Shown here: positions 55,837 through 64,000 of the stretch, piece by piece
How positions within the stretch are numbered: the first letter of the stretch is position 1
How the letters are laid out: each line of letters begins with the position of its first letter
NCBI GenBank assembly: GCA_020634815.1
Contig: JACKBA010000028.1
Coordinates: 1 to 64,000, forward strand
Direction of reading: 5' to 3'
DNA from: Caldilineaceae bacterium
GTDB lineage: Bacteria > Chloroflexota > Anaerolineae > Caldilineales > Caldilineaceae
Length of the DNA: 64,000 bases
Notes under the pieces: generated by a model
What the model saw: only the letters and a program-made list of their open reading frames with translations
The model's database searches: none
What the model was told of the DNA's origin: nothing
Program-made: the position numbers and the translations under genes

Positions 55837-55941
55837 GAGGGTGTCTGCTCGTCACTGGGTCGATTGGCTGCGGCGGTACTGGCCGGTGGCGCTGCCGCGT
55901 GCAGGATGGATGGTGACCGGGCACTCTGGATGCCCCGACGC

Positions 55942-56634
55942 TTATGGCTGGCGCAGATAGAGCGGCTGCAACGTATCCAGGCTGTCGGCATGGCCCGCGG
56001 CCAGATGCGCGGCTGCCAGCCGTGCCAGCACGCCCGCCCGGCGCATGGCATAGACCGGGTCGAGCACGGTGACGCGCGCCAGCGGTCCAGCGGCGGCGGC
56101 AAGGTCGTCGCCGATCTCGCCGGCCAGCCAGATGGCCGCTGCGTCGTGCCGCTCGAGCCAGGATGCGAACTCGGCCGCGCTGCCGGCGTGATGGTCGGCG
56201 ACGGCCGGGCGGAACAACGGTTCTTCAGGCGCAAAGGCTGCCCAGTTGTAGCGCCCGCGCCCGGCCTGGATGGCGGCGCAGATGAGCGTAGATGGCTGCA
56301 CTCCGGCTGCTGTCAGCCACGGTGCAGCCGTCACGCACAGCGTCGGCAGGCCGATGACTGCCGGCGTTGCGGGCAACCCCAACCCAATGCCCTTCGCTGC
56401 GCTGATGGCGATGCGCACGCCGGTAAAGCTGCCCGGCCCAGTGGTGACGGCCAGCGCGGTTATCCGGTCGGGCGCCACCTCCAGCAGGTCGAGCAGCGCG
56501 CGCGCCGCCACGAGCAGATCCTGCGTCTGGCGGCGGCGTCCGTCCCAGGTCATCTCGCCCAGCAACTTGTTCTGTGCGCGGTCGTAGACGGCCAGCGAGG
56601 CGTTCGCCGTAGCCGTGTCAAGCGCAAGCAGCAT
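55942..56634 (-). CDS. tsaB: TsaB, tRNA N6-threonylcarbamoyladenosine biosynthesis protein
   Basis: 230 residues. The ASKHA-fold N-terminus MLLALDTATANASLAVYDR and the signature ALAVTTGPGSFTGVRIAISA (then AKGIGLG) identify TsaB, the non-catalytic partner of TsaD in t6A37 synthesis. ATG 56634 aligns with the family start; an upstream GTG-type start lacks support. TsaD and TsaE are not in the window. The C-terminal half is more divergent, as usual. Confidence 0.93.
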   Translation of the reverse strand: MLLALDTATANASLAVYDRAQNKLLGEMTWDGRRRQTQDLLVAARALLDLLEVAPDRITALAVTTGPGSFTGVRIAISAAKGIGLGLPATPAVIGLPTLCVTAAPWLTAAGVQPSTLICAAIQAGRGRYNWAAFAPEEPLFRPAVADHHAGSAAEFASWLERHDAAAIWLAGEIGDDLAAAAGPLARVTVLDPVYAMRRAGVLARLAAAHLAAGHADSLDTLQPLYLRQP

Positions 56635-56738
56635 GGTGCGGGCCGGGTTGTGTGCGTTGTGCAAAGTCGGGTGCAGGCATGGAGCCGATTATACCAGAGA
56701 TGGGCGCGGCCTGTGCTAAACTCTGGGGGAAGAAGAAA

Positions 56739-56835
56739 AGAGGAGCCACGAAGGCGCGAAGACGCAAAGGGGCACAAAGGTTTCATTGGGAGTGCTTCGT
56801 GTGGGCTTTGTGACTTCGCGACTTTGCGGCTGGAT
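56739..56835. repeat. inverted nonamer-tract element (word CCACGAAGG / CACAAAGG)
   Basis: Left tract: CCACGAAGG, CGCGAAGAC, GCAAAGGGG, CACAAAGG. Right tract on the opposite strand: GCCGCAAAG, TCGCGAAG, TCACAAAG, CCCACACGAAG. The word matches the tandem element at 43254-43470. It fills the divergent gap between tsaB and nfo and ends about 40 nt before the nfo ATG. Confidence 0.82.
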
Positions 56836-56873
56836 TTGAATTTTTTTGCCGATTAGGGAGCAGGTGACGAGCG

Positions 56874-57776
56874 ATGGGTCTATTGTTGTTGGGCGCGCAC
56901 ATGTCGATTGCGGGCGGGGTGAGTCAGGCGCTGGATCGCGCGGCGTCGGTGCAGAGCAATGCCGTGCAGGTCTTTACCAAGAACAACCGCCAGTGGGCCG
57001 GGCCGCCGATCAACGAGGAGGATGTGGCGCGCTGGCAGGAACAGATGCCGGCGCTGGGCATCCAGTACGCGGTGAGCCATGCCAGCTATCTAATCAACCT
57101 GGCCAGCCCCAAAGATGACCTGTGGGCCAAGAGCCGCGCCGCGCAGAAGGACGAACTGGTGCGCGCCCACGCCTACGCCATCCCGCACGTGGTGCTGCAT
57201 CCCGGCTCGCACACCGGCGCCGGCGACGACTTCGGCATCGCCCGCATCGCCGAGGCGCTCAACCGCATCCACGACGAGACGCCCGAGTGCGCGGATACTG
57301 CTACCTGTCTCGAGATCATGGCTGGGCAGGGCAATGTGCTGGGGCGCAATCTGGAGCAACTGCGCGCGATCATCGACCAGGTGGAGGACAAGCGCCGCGT
57401 CGGCGTCTGCCTGGATACGTGCCACGCCTACGCCACCGGCTACGACATCCGCACCGCCGAGGGGTACGCCGGCTTCATGGCCGAGGTTGAGCGGTGGCTG
57501 GGGCTGGACGCAGTGAAGGTGTGGCACTTCAACGACAGCAAGGGCGCGCTGGGCAGCAACCTCGACCGCCACGTGCACATCGGCGAGGGCGAGATCGGCG
57601 CGGAGGGCTTCGGCCACATTCTCAACGATGCGCGTTGGGACGGCACTGCCATGCTGCTGGAGACGCCGAAGGAAGACACGCTGGAGGAAGACGCCATGAA
57701 CCTGGCGCGGCTCTGTGCGCTGGTGGAAGATGGAGCGCGCATCCCGCCTGGGCTGCGTTCGCAGCAAGGCGAGTAG
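56874..57776 (+). CDS. nfo: endonuclease IV (AP endonuclease)
   Basis: 300 residues. It incises abasic sites in base-excision repair using three zinc ions. Metal-ligand motifs are GAHMSIAGG, VSHASYLINLA, VLHPGSHTG, CLEIMAGQG, GVCLDTCHAYATGYD, WHFNDSKGALGSNLDRH with HIGEGEIGAEGF, and MLLETPKED. All expected His, Glu and Asp ligands are present. ATG 56874 has AGGGAG in the leader. It is monocistronic, converging on the GH16-like gene. Confidence 0.97.
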   Translation: MGLLLLGAHMSIAGGVSQALDRAASVQSNAVQVFTKNNRQWAGPPINEEDVARWQEQMPALGIQYAVSHASYLINLASPKDDLWAKSRAAQKDELVRAHAYAIPHVVLHPGSHTGAGDDFGIARIAEALNRIHDETPECADTATCLEIMAGQGNVLGRNLEQLRAIIDQVEDKRRVGVCLDTCHAYATGYDIRTAEGYAGFMAEVERWLGLDAVKVWHFNDSKGALGSNLDRHVHIGEGEIGAEGFGHILNDARWDGTAMLLETPKEDTLEEDAMNLARLCALVEDGARIPPGLRSQQGE

Positions 57777-57784
57777 CGCCGGCG

Positions 57785-58573
57785 TCACCGGCCCATGGGT
57801 TCATAGCCGGCAACGTAGTCGACGACGAACTCGCTGCCTGCCGACGGTACGTTTTCCAAGTCGTAGAGATTCAGCATGAACTGCATCGTATAGGCCGGCG
57901 ACTGATCAATCGTCCGCACGTGCGCGCCGTTGATGAAAAAGTGAACGGCTGTGGGCGTCCATTCGGCGGCATAGGTATTGAACTCGGTCACGTCCAGCGC
58001 AAAGGCTTCCTCGTAGAACTCGTCCACCAGGGCCGGATCGCCAAAGGGATGGATGCCGTAGCCGATTGTGGCCTGGTGCGCCCCGACGTTGCCCCCCTTT
58101 AGCTCGAAGATGCAGATCTCGCCCGACCGTTCTGGCACGTCCTCAAAGCCGATCATCCACAGCGCCGCCACGTTGTGTGGCGCGATCCGGCATTTCGCCC
58201 GGAGTTCGAAGTAGCCGTACAGCGGGGTGTACAGCCTGACCGGCTCCTGCGCCTCGCGCACGATGCAATCCGGCGTGAAGCGATGCTGGCCCAGCTTGGT
58301 GCCAATCGGTCCGGAGAAGACGCCCGTCTGCAACGATGAGACCCGGACATTGCCGTTGAATTCAGGGCTCCACGGCTGCTGGTCGTCGAGGATGTGCAGG
58401 ATCAGAGAATCGCCGGTGAGGGTGTAGCGCGCCTCTGTTGCTGCACGGCTGCTCCACTGCGGCAGGTAGTCGGGCAGCCAGCGGCTGGTGTCCAGGACCG
58501 GCGCCTCAAAGCCGTCGTTAAAGGCGAGCGTGTAGCGGCTGAACGCGGTGATTCGGCTGTCGGGTACTTTCAA
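57785..58573 (-). CDS. GH16-like protein with altered catalytic motif
   Basis: 262 residues with the beta-jelly-roll pattern of glycoside hydrolase family 16: LAFNDGFEAPVLDTSRWLPD, LYTPLYGYFELRAKCRI, NVAALWMIGFEDVPERSGEI, HFFINGAHVRTIDQSPAYTM and QFMLNLY. The catalytic motif ExDxxE reads EICIFE (near residue 153): nucleophile and acid/base Glu are kept, but the middle Asp is Cys (codon TGC, two changes from an Asp codon). No signal peptide. The TTG start is preceded by GAGGT. It is encoded 22 bp after the JAMM gene. Confidence 0.82.
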   Translation of the reverse strand: MKVPDSRITAFSRYTLAFNDGFEAPVLDTSRWLPDYLPQWSSRAATEARYTLTGDSLILHILDDQQPWSPEFNGNVRVSSLQTGVFSGPIGTKLGQHRFTPDCIVREAQEPVRLYTPLYGYFELRAKCRIAPHNVAALWMIGFEDVPERSGEICIFELKGGNVGAHQATIGYGIHPFGDPALVDEFYEEAFALDVTEFNTYAAEWTPTAVHFFINGAHVRTIDQSPAYTMQFMLNLYDLENVPSAGSEFVVDYVAGYEPMGR

Positions 58574-58595
58574 ACCGCACCTCTACTTTGCCGGG

Positions 58596-59207
58596 TCAAA
58601 CGACCTGTACGGGATGCTCGACGATCGACACGATCCGGCTGTCAATTACGTCGCCGCGGTCGTCGGTGTAGAAATCCACATAGAAGGGCGCCGGCACGTT
58701 GGCGGCGATGGGCTGGAGCAGGGCCGGCACGGGCGCGCCGGGCGCCTGGTAGTAGGCGAAGAGGTGCGGGCGCACTTCAGTGAAGGCCAGGTCGCGGCGC
58801 AGGGAGGCGATGTCCAGCTCGATCCAGTGCGGCGTCATGCGGAAGGCGCGGATCACCGCTGCATCGTCGAATTCCAGCGAGCAGATAAAGTAGATACTCT
58901 CCGGATAGTGGGCGTTCCACGCGTCGGTCGCCGAGGGCCACGCCACCGAGACCGGGTGCGAGTGATAGATGCCCATCATCTCGTCGCCTTCTTCCTCGAA
59001 GGCAAATTGCAGGAGCAGTGTCTCTGGATCCACTTCGTAGTTCTCGATGCGCTCGCCGGCGATGTTGCGACCGCGCACGGCCTCGCCTGCTGCCAGACCT
59101 CGCCCGCGCACGATGCCGCAGATCTCCTCCGGCTTTCCCTCGCGCGCGTGCTCGACGATCGCAGCATAGACGGCGGCCGGCATCTTCACGGCTTCAGGTT
59201 GACTCAT
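58596..59207 (-). CDS. JAMM/MPN+ metallopeptidase (Mov34 family)
   Basis: 203 residues. The zinc motif is complete: GIYHSHPVSVAWPSATDAWN (H-x-H ... S-x-x-D) with the upstream Glu in KPEEICGIVRG. Bacterial JAMM enzymes process ubiquitin-like sulfur-carrier or conjugated proteins and Cys-containing substrates (Mec+ type). The extra C-terminal region (FAYYQAPGAPVPALLQPIAA, FYVDFYTDDRGDVIDSRIVS) is not typical of the minimal JAB domain. ATG 59207 has AAAGG upstream. It diverges from nurA, and no ThiS/MoaD-like gene is adjacent. Confidence 0.9.
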   Translation of the reverse strand: MSQPEAVKMPAAVYAAIVEHAREGKPEEICGIVRGRGLAAGEAVRGRNIAGERIENYEVDPETLLLQFAFEEEGDEMMGIYHSHPVSVAWPSATDAWNAHYPESIYFICSLEFDDAAVIRAFRMTPHWIELDIASLRRDLAFTEVRPHLFAYYQAPGAPVPALLQPIAANVPAPFYVDFYTDDRGDVIDSRIVSIVEHPVQVV

Positions 59208-59329
59208 CGTTGACGACCTTTCCAGGTTTGCTGACCGGATGATCCGCAGGGTCTCTTCTCTCGTCGACCGCTGGTAGCGCATGGCAGGCGGATTGCCGAT
59301 TGACCGGCGAAGGGCTATCATACACGGGT

Positions 59330-60517
59330 ATGCTAAGCCGTGACAAAGTGTTGGGCGCGCTGGAGGAAAAGCGCACCGACTTCGAGCAATACCAGGACAA
59401 GCAGCACAGCGAGCAGGACACGCGCCGCCATCTGCTCGACCTCTTTCTGCGCCTCAGCGCCGACGAGGTCATGGCGCGCGTGGCTGCACGCGAGCAGGAG
59501 TGGCCGGGCGCGCTGCCCACCGCCGAACTCGACGCGGCGGCTGATCTCTGCGTCCCCTTTGCGGAGCGCTGGGCGAACCACACCGAGGCGCGGCGCTGGG
59601 CCATGACCGTGCTCCAGGACCGGCCCGCCGCGGCCGTGGACGGCAGCCAGATTCCGCCGAGCAAGGACTTCTCCGTGCCGCTGGGCGCCGTGCAGATCGG
59701 CTGGTACGTCAACCACCACGCGCCGGGCGGCAAGTATGAGAAAGACCTCTACTTCGAGGTGTTGCCGCCCCAGGATCTGGATGACGACGGCGGCGACGGC
59801 GATTTCCCCGACTGGCGCGTCAACCAGCGACGCTTCGTGCTTGAATGCCAGTACCTGGTCAAGCTCATCGAGCGCTTTGCTCAGGCGCCGGCGCCCGCCC
59901 GCCCGCTCTGCTTTTTCGACGGTTCGTTCATCATCAGCTTTGCCGGCCAGATTCGCCCGGAGCGCGCCGGCCCGTACCTCGATGCCGTGCAGGCGCTGCT
60001 GGCGGCGTCTCAGGCGCGCGCCACTCCGCTCGTCGGTTTTGTGGACAGCTCGGGCAGCCGCGATGTGGTGCAACTCGTCAATACTGCAGTTGGGCCGCCA
60101 TTCATGAGCATGTCCGACGGCGCGTTGCTTTCGGCGCTGCTGCCCAACTGGGGCGACCGCAGCCCGTTCTTCACCTGCGCGCGCAACGACACGCTCAGCA
60201 ACACGGGCAAAGCTGCGTTCTACAAGGATGTTGCCTTCTGTTACATCCGCCTGTCGGCCGAACGCCCGCCCGCGCGCATCGAGCTGCCGCGCTGGCTCTT
60301 CGACAGCGGCCAGGCGGAGGCCATCGTCGATCGCGTGCGCGCCGAGTGCGTCGTGGGCAACGGCTATCCCTATGTCATCGAGACGGCCGACGCCGTCGCC
60401 GTGCTCAAGCAGGCCGATCGCGACCACTTCTATGCGCTCTTCCAGCAGTTCGCTGAGAAGCAGGGGCTGCCCTTCCAGACGACCCGCAAGCGCCTTAGCA
60501 AACAGGCGCGGCGCTAG
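59330..60517 (+). CDS. nurA: NurA-domain 5'-3' nuclease
   Basis: 395 residues. The RNase H-like NurA core has the first acidic motif RPAAAVDGSQIPPSKDF, the second LCFFDGSFIISFAG, and later VGFVDSSGSRDVVQLVNTA and FYKDVAFCYIRLSAERPPAR. NurA resects DNA ends with the HerA translocase; HerA is not in the window. It starts with ATG 59330, divergent from the JAMM gene with 122 bp between. Confidence 0.88.
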   Translation: MLSRDKVLGALEEKRTDFEQYQDKQHSEQDTRRHLLDLFLRLSADEVMARVAAREQEWPGALPTAELDAAADLCVPFAERWANHTEARRWAMTVLQDRPAAAVDGSQIPPSKDFSVPLGAVQIGWYVNHHAPGGKYEKDLYFEVLPPQDLDDDGGDGDFPDWRVNQRRFVLECQYLVKLIERFAQAPAPARPLCFFDGSFIISFAGQIRPERAGPYLDAVQALLAASQARATPLVGFVDSSGSRDVVQLVNTAVGPPFMSMSDGALLSALLPNWGDRSPFFTCARNDTLSNTGKAAFYKDVAFCYIRLSAERPPARIELPRWLFDSGQAEAIVDRVRAECVVGNGYPYVIETADAVAVLKQADRDHFYALFQQFAEKQGLPFQTTRKRLSKQARR

Positions 60518-60610
60518 GTGTGCCATGCCGAGTCCTGCCCGAACAGTTTTCAAGTTTCGTTTCCCAACGCACTCACTGGATAGATTCTTCTAGAAAGCCG
60601 GTTTTCTGCC

Positions 60611-61591
60611 ATGACCAACGCGTTTCTCTCCCTTCATTTTGACGCCCTCGTCATCGACGGCCACTGCGACAGCATCGGCGACCAGCTTGAAAATGGCCGC
60701 TGGCTGGGCGACCGTTCTGACACGGGGCATATCGACCTGCCGCGCCTGCGCGAAGGCGGCATCGACGCGCAGTTCTTCGCCTGCTACGTGCCGACTCCCT
60801 TCCAGCGTCACGGCGCCTTCACCCACGCCATGGATCGCCTCGACCAATTACTGCTGCTGGAAGAGCGCCTGCCGGAGCAGTTCACCCTGGTGCGTCGCGC
60901 CGAGGATCTCGTGCGCGCCAAGGCCACGGGCAAGATCGCCGGGATCGCCGGTCTCGAGGGCGCGGAGGCGCTGGATGCCAGCATCGGCGCGCTGCGCCAG
61001 TTCTACCGGCTGGGGGTGCGCAACCTGGGGCTGGCATGGAATTACCGCAACGCAGCGTGCGACGGCGTCGCCGAAAGCCGCACCAACGGCGGGCTGACTG
61101 AGTTTGGCGTCAAGGTTGTGGAGGAGTGCAACCGGCTTGGCATCTTGCTGGATGTCAGCCACCTCTCGCCGGCGGGCGTGACGGATGTGCTCGCCGTGAG
61201 CCAGCAGCCCATCATCGCCAGCCACAGCAACGTCTTTGCGCTCTGCGACCACCCGCGCAACCTGACCAACGCGCAGATGGAGGCAATCGCCGCCGGAGGC
61301 GGCGTCATCGGTGTGACCTTCGTCAACGCCTTCTTGAACCGCGAGAATCCCGAGGCGACGACGGTCGACGACGTGGTGGCGCACATCGAATACATGCTCG
61401 GCGTCGTCGGGCCGGATCATGTCTCCATCGGCAGTGATTTCGATGGCTGCACGACGCCCACGGACCTGGCCGACGCCACCAGCTACCCGCTGATTACCCA
61501 GAAGCTGGTCGAGCGCGGGCACGACCCCAAAGTCATCCGCAAAATCCTGGGTGAAAACCTGCTGCGCGTCATCCGAACCGTACTTGGCTGA
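60611..61591 (+). CDS. membrane dipeptidase (M19, renal-dipeptidase family)
   Basis: 326 residues. Binuclear zinc motifs are VIDGHCDSIGD (H-x-D), the bridging Glu in GIAGLEGAEALDA, and His in LLDVSHLSPAG and PIIASHSNVFALCDHPRNLT. VSIGSDFDGCTTPTDLADAT closes the site. It hydrolyses dipeptides, often D-amino-acid-containing or beta-lactam-like. No signal peptide, so it is likely cytoplasmic despite the family name. Confidence 0.94.
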   Translation: MTNAFLSLHFDALVIDGHCDSIGDQLENGRWLGDRSDTGHIDLPRLREGGIDAQFFACYVPTPFQRHGAFTHAMDRLDQLLLLEERLPEQFTLVRRAEDLVRAKATGKIAGIAGLEGAEALDASIGALRQFYRLGVRNLGLAWNYRNAACDGVAESRTNGGLTEFGVKVVEECNRLGILLDVSHLSPAGVTDVLAVSQQPIIASHSNVFALCDHPRNLTNAQMEAIAAGGGVIGVTFVNAFLNRENPEATTVDDVVAHIEYMLGVVGPDHVSIGSDFDGCTTPTDLADATSYPLITQKLVERGHDPKVIRKILGENLLRVIRTVLG

Positions 61592-61669
61592 CCGGCCAGA
61601 GCGCGACCTGTACCGCCCTGGCGGGTTATTGAAGTGTGATTACACGCGCCAGGGGTATTGATTGAAGAA

Positions 61670-63208
61670 ATGACCGAATCGACGAAAGCAGGACCGAGCC
61701 AGACCGCCACCGACGCCGGAACGGCTCCCGCAACGCCAGACCCTAACGAATCGCTGGTCGCCGCCATCGAACGAGTGGCGCGCCCGAGCGATGACTCAAG
61801 CTGGGACCTGTCCACCAAGCGCACCGTGCTGGTGATCATGCTGATCGCGATCGTCTTCGTGATCTACATCAGCCGCAGCATTCTGCCGATGATTTTGGTC
61901 GCCGGCATTCTGGCCTATCTGCTCAATCCACTGGTCAACCTGGGCGAGCGCGTGCGCATCCCGCGTGCGGTCAGCACGCTGGTCATCTACATTCTGCTGA
62001 TCGTGGCGTTGGTTCTGGTCCCGATCATCTTCATCCCGGCCTTGATCGATCAGTTGCGCGCTCTGGCGAATTTCGACGTGCCGGGCAACGCGCGCTCCTT
62101 CCTCCAGTGGGCCAACGATACGATCCGCGGCCTGCCCGCAGAAGTCGTCGTCCTGGGGTATGTTCTTCCTGTCGGCCAGACCATCACCCAGATCCAGGAG
62201 AACTCGCAGGGAGCGCAGTTCATCCCGTCGGTCAACGACATTCTCAGCTACATCCAGCAGGGGCTTTCGGCGACGACGACGGTGGTGACCAGCACCTACA
62301 GCATCGGCGTCAGCGTCGTCGGCGCGTTCTTCTCCGGTTTCCTGGCCGTCCTGGTCACGCTCTTTGTCAGCCTCTACATGACCATCGACGCGCCGCGCAT
62401 TCAGTCCTATATCCAAAGCCTCTTCCCGGCGTCGTATCGGTCGGAGCTGGCCGATCTGTTGCGGCGGATCGCCAACGTCTGGCAGTCGTTCCTGCGAGGG
62501 CAGTTGATCCTGAGCATCACCGTTGGCGTGACGACCTGGCTGGCCCTGACACTGGTCGGCATGCCGGGCGCGCTCATCTTCGGCATCCTGGCCGGCCTGC
62601 TCGAAGTCGTGCCAAACCTGGGCCCGATCCTGGCCATGATCCCCGCAGTCATCACCGCGTTGCTGCAAGGCAGCGATGTCATGCGCAATCTCGGCATCAA
62701 CAATCTTGGCTTTGCCCTGATCACGGTCGGTATCTACTTCCTCGTCCAGCAACTCGAGAACAACATTCTGGTGCCGCGCATCATCGGCGACAGCATCAAC
62801 CTGCACCCCATCATCGTCATCTGCGCCGTGGCCGTGGGCCTGACGACGGGCGGCATCCTGGGCGCGCTGCTTGCGCCGCCGGTCGTCGCCACCTTCCGCG
62901 TGGTCGGCAGCTACGTGCACGCCAAACTGCTTGACTACCCACCATTCCTGGGCAGGCCGCTACCCGATAACCGGCCCCGCACCTACCGGCGCAAGGTGAC
63001 GGGGCGAGAACTGGAAGCGCGCCGCAGCCAGGACGAGGGCGAGGCTGAGGGTTCGCCCGAAGCGCCGGCCGACGCATCATCGTCGCCGCCTGCGCCCGCG
63101 ACTGATGGCGATGAGCCGGCCCGGCTCAGCACGCCGCCGGTCAACGGCAGCGGTGGCGAAGGCGGTCGCATGAAAGAGCAATCGGCGAGCACGCAGACGC
63201 CGGCCTGA
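61670..63208 (+). CDS. AI-2E-family transporter (PerM-like)
   Basis: 512 residues. After a polar N-terminus, membrane segments start at residue 45 (TVLVIMLIAIVFVIYISRSI, MILVAGILAYLLNPLVNLGE). A long extracytoplasmic loop (110-190) and the conserved core GMPGALIFGILAGLLEVVPN, QQLENNILVPRIIGDSINLH and AVGLTTGGILGALLAPPVVA follow. The C-terminal 90 residues are a charged, Ser/Pro-rich tail. Members export AI-2 or act as Na+/H+ antiporters; the role here is unknown. TTG 61658 is an alternative start. Confidence 0.93.
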   Translation: MTESTKAGPSQTATDAGTAPATPDPNESLVAAIERVARPSDDSSWDLSTKRTVLVIMLIAIVFVIYISRSILPMILVAGILAYLLNPLVNLGERVRIPRAVSTLVIYILLIVALVLVPIIFIPALIDQLRALANFDVPGNARSFLQWANDTIRGLPAEVVVLGYVLPVGQTITQIQENSQGAQFIPSVNDILSYIQQGLSATTTVVTSTYSIGVSVVGAFFSGFLAVLVTLFVSLYMTIDAPRIQSYIQSLFPASYRSELADLLRRIANVWQSFLRGQLILSITVGVTTWLALTLVGMPGALIFGILAGLLEVVPNLGPILAMIPAVITALLQGSDVMRNLGINNLGFALITVGIYFLVQQLENNILVPRIIGDSINLHPIIVICAVAVGLTTGGILGALLAPPVVATFRVVGSYVHAKLLDYPPFLGRPLPDNRPRTYRRKVTGRELEARRSQDEGEAEGSPEAPADASSSPPAPATDGDEPARLSTPPVNGSGGEGGRMKEQSASTQTPA

Positions 63209-63231
63209 CCTGACCGGATCGGCGCAGACAC

Positions 63232-63286
63232 ACAACAAAAAAGACGGGTCGAAGAGGAACTCTCTTCGACCCGTCTTTTTTGTTGT
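63232..63286. terminator. 25-bp perfect palindrome, bidirectional terminator
   Basis: ACAACAAAAAAGACGGGTCG (continuing AAGAG) is exactly complementary to the sequence ending TCTTTTTTGTTGT, with a 5-nt loop. The A/T ends provide a T-tract on each strand. It lies between the convergent permease gene and pnp and can terminate both. Confidence 0.92.
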
Positions 63287-63314
63287 AATTGCTGCCTGGG
63301 CAGCGTCGCGCTGG

Positions 63315-64000
63315 TTAGCGCCGCCGGTCGCGGCCGCCGTCACGGCGATCACCACCGCGGCCACCGTCGCGGCGGTCGCCGCCGCGATCGTTGCCGCGTG
63401 CCGGGCGTGAGCCGCGATCACGGCTGCGCGCCTCTTCGACGCTCCAGCCTTCGAGCACGGCCTGGCGGCTCAGGCGCACCTTGCCGCCCGGATCGACGTC
63501 GATGACCATGGCGGTCAGTTCGTCGCCCAGGTTGGCGATGTCTTCAACCTTGTCGACACGGTAGTCGGCAAGCTGGCTGATGTGCACCATGCCGTCGACG
63601 CCGGGCAGGATGTTGACGAAGGCGCCGTAGGGCTCGACGCGCACGACGGTGCCCGTGTAGATCTTGCCGACCTCGATGTCCTCGGTCATGCGCTGCACGT
63701 CGGCCAGCGCCTGCTCGGCATTGAAGCCTTCGCCGGAGATATAGACGGTGCCGTCTTCCTCGATGTCGATCTTGACGCCGTAGTTCTCCTGCAGGCCGCG
63801 CACGGTCTTGCCGCCGGGGCCGATGAGCTTGCCGATCTTTTCGGGGTCGATATGGTGCGTCAGGATGCGCGGGGCGTACTCGCTCAGCGCATCGCGCGGC
63901 TCGGGCAGTACTTCGAGCATCTTGCCCATGATGTACATGCGGCCTTCGCGCGCCTGTTCCAGCGCCCGGCGCAGAATCTCGAAGTCGAGACCCTTGATCT
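63315..64000 (-). CDS. pnp: polyribonucleotide nucleotidyltransferase, 3' part (5' end outside window)
   Basis: At least 227 residues of the C-terminus. It begins in the second RNase PH domain end (IKGLDFEILRRALEQAREGR, MYIMGKMLEVL), then a KH domain (PEKIGKLIGPGGKTVRGLQE) and an S1 domain (GKIYTGTVVRVEPYGAFVNI, VDGMVHISQLADYRVDKV). The last about 35 residues are an Arg/Gly/Asp-rich tail (RGNDRGGDRRDGGRGGDRRD) not found in E. coli PNPase. The enzyme degrades mRNA 3'-5' with phosphate; the RGG-like tail may add RNA binding. Confidence 0.95.
   Translation of the reverse strand, partial: IKGLDFEILRRALEQAREGRMYIMGKMLEVLPEPRDALSEYAPRILTHHIDPEKIGKLIGPGGKTVRGLQENYGVKIDIEEDGTVYISGEGFNAEQALADVQRMTEDIEVGKIYTGTVVRVEPYGAFVNILPGVDGMVHISQLADYRVDKVEDIANLGDELTAMVIDVDPGGKVRLSRQAVLEGWSVEEARSRDRGSRPARGNDRGGDRRDGGRGGDRRDGGRDRRR

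Overview
The window is GC-rich, densely coded bacterial chromosome. I see no rRNA, tRNA, phage, insertion sequence or CRISPR array. The most likely source is Chloroflexota (Anaerolineae/Caldilineae/Ardenticatenia-like). This is an inference from gene content: lipoproteins with Thr/Pro-rich linkers, a sortase lipoprotein, several NarL-type sensor/regulator pairs without classical sensors, a BTAD protein, a BMP-type nucleoside/sugar ABC transporter, NurA, and four uroporphyrinogen-decarboxylase-like paralogues. No marker gene settles it.

Layout. 0.1-6.5 kb (minus strand): acetate uptake and activation, with two AMP-forming acyl-CoA synthetases, a DUF4212 small subunit and an ActP/VC_2705-type sodium symporter. 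6.7-8.7 kb (plus): a strong promoter, a sensorless NarL-type histidine kinase, its response regulator and a Gre-factor C-terminal domain protein. 8.7-15.1 kb (minus): small hypotheticals, a BTAD protein, ndk, a TPR protein, a histone-deacetylase-fold enzyme and a large possible glycosidase. 15.1-20.6 kb (minus): a complete BMP-family ABC importer, with an intrinsic terminator just after the binding-protein gene and the ATPase gene last. 20.6-26.5 kb: orphan HyuA, a small membrane protein, an amidohydrolase, FmdB and an M23 peptidase. 27-30.5 kb (plus): PAS/GAF histidine kinase, NarL-type regulator and HtrA lipoprotein protease, an apparent envelope-stress operon. 30.5-40 kb (minus): an amino-acid/hydroxyproline and acyl-CoA catabolic run (homoserine dehydrogenase, amidase, trans-3-hydroxyproline dehydratase, P5C dehydrogenase, FAD oxidoreductase, enoyl-CoA hydratase, acyl-CoA dehydrogenase) interrupted by a VapBC-like toxin-antitoxin pair with a perfect 15-bp palindromic operator. 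40.2-45.5 kb (plus): a corrinoid protein followed by four URO-D-family methyltransferase-like genes, a candidate corrinoid-dependent methyl-transfer system. 45.6-64 kb: mainly housekeeping and envelope genes (hisS, ald, sppA-like, class V aminotransferase, phosphoesterase, LysM lipoprotein, sortase, rimI, tsaB, nfo, GH16-like, JAMM, nurA, M19 dipeptidase, AI-2E-type permease, 3' part of pnp).

The most unusual sequence-level signal is a set of at least nine intergenic elements. Each is built of degenerate tandem 7-, 8- or 9-nt words, and most are arranged as two facing (inverted) tracts that would fold into long imperfect hairpins. The word differs between elements (AACGGTC, ATGACAAG, AATCTCC, GCGGATTN, CACAAAGNC and others) but the architecture is shared. 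They occupy gaps inside operons, including most gaps of the acetate operon and of the URO-D cluster, and several abut or supply stop codons. Together with the corrinoid/URO-D cluster this is the best candidate here for something undescribed.
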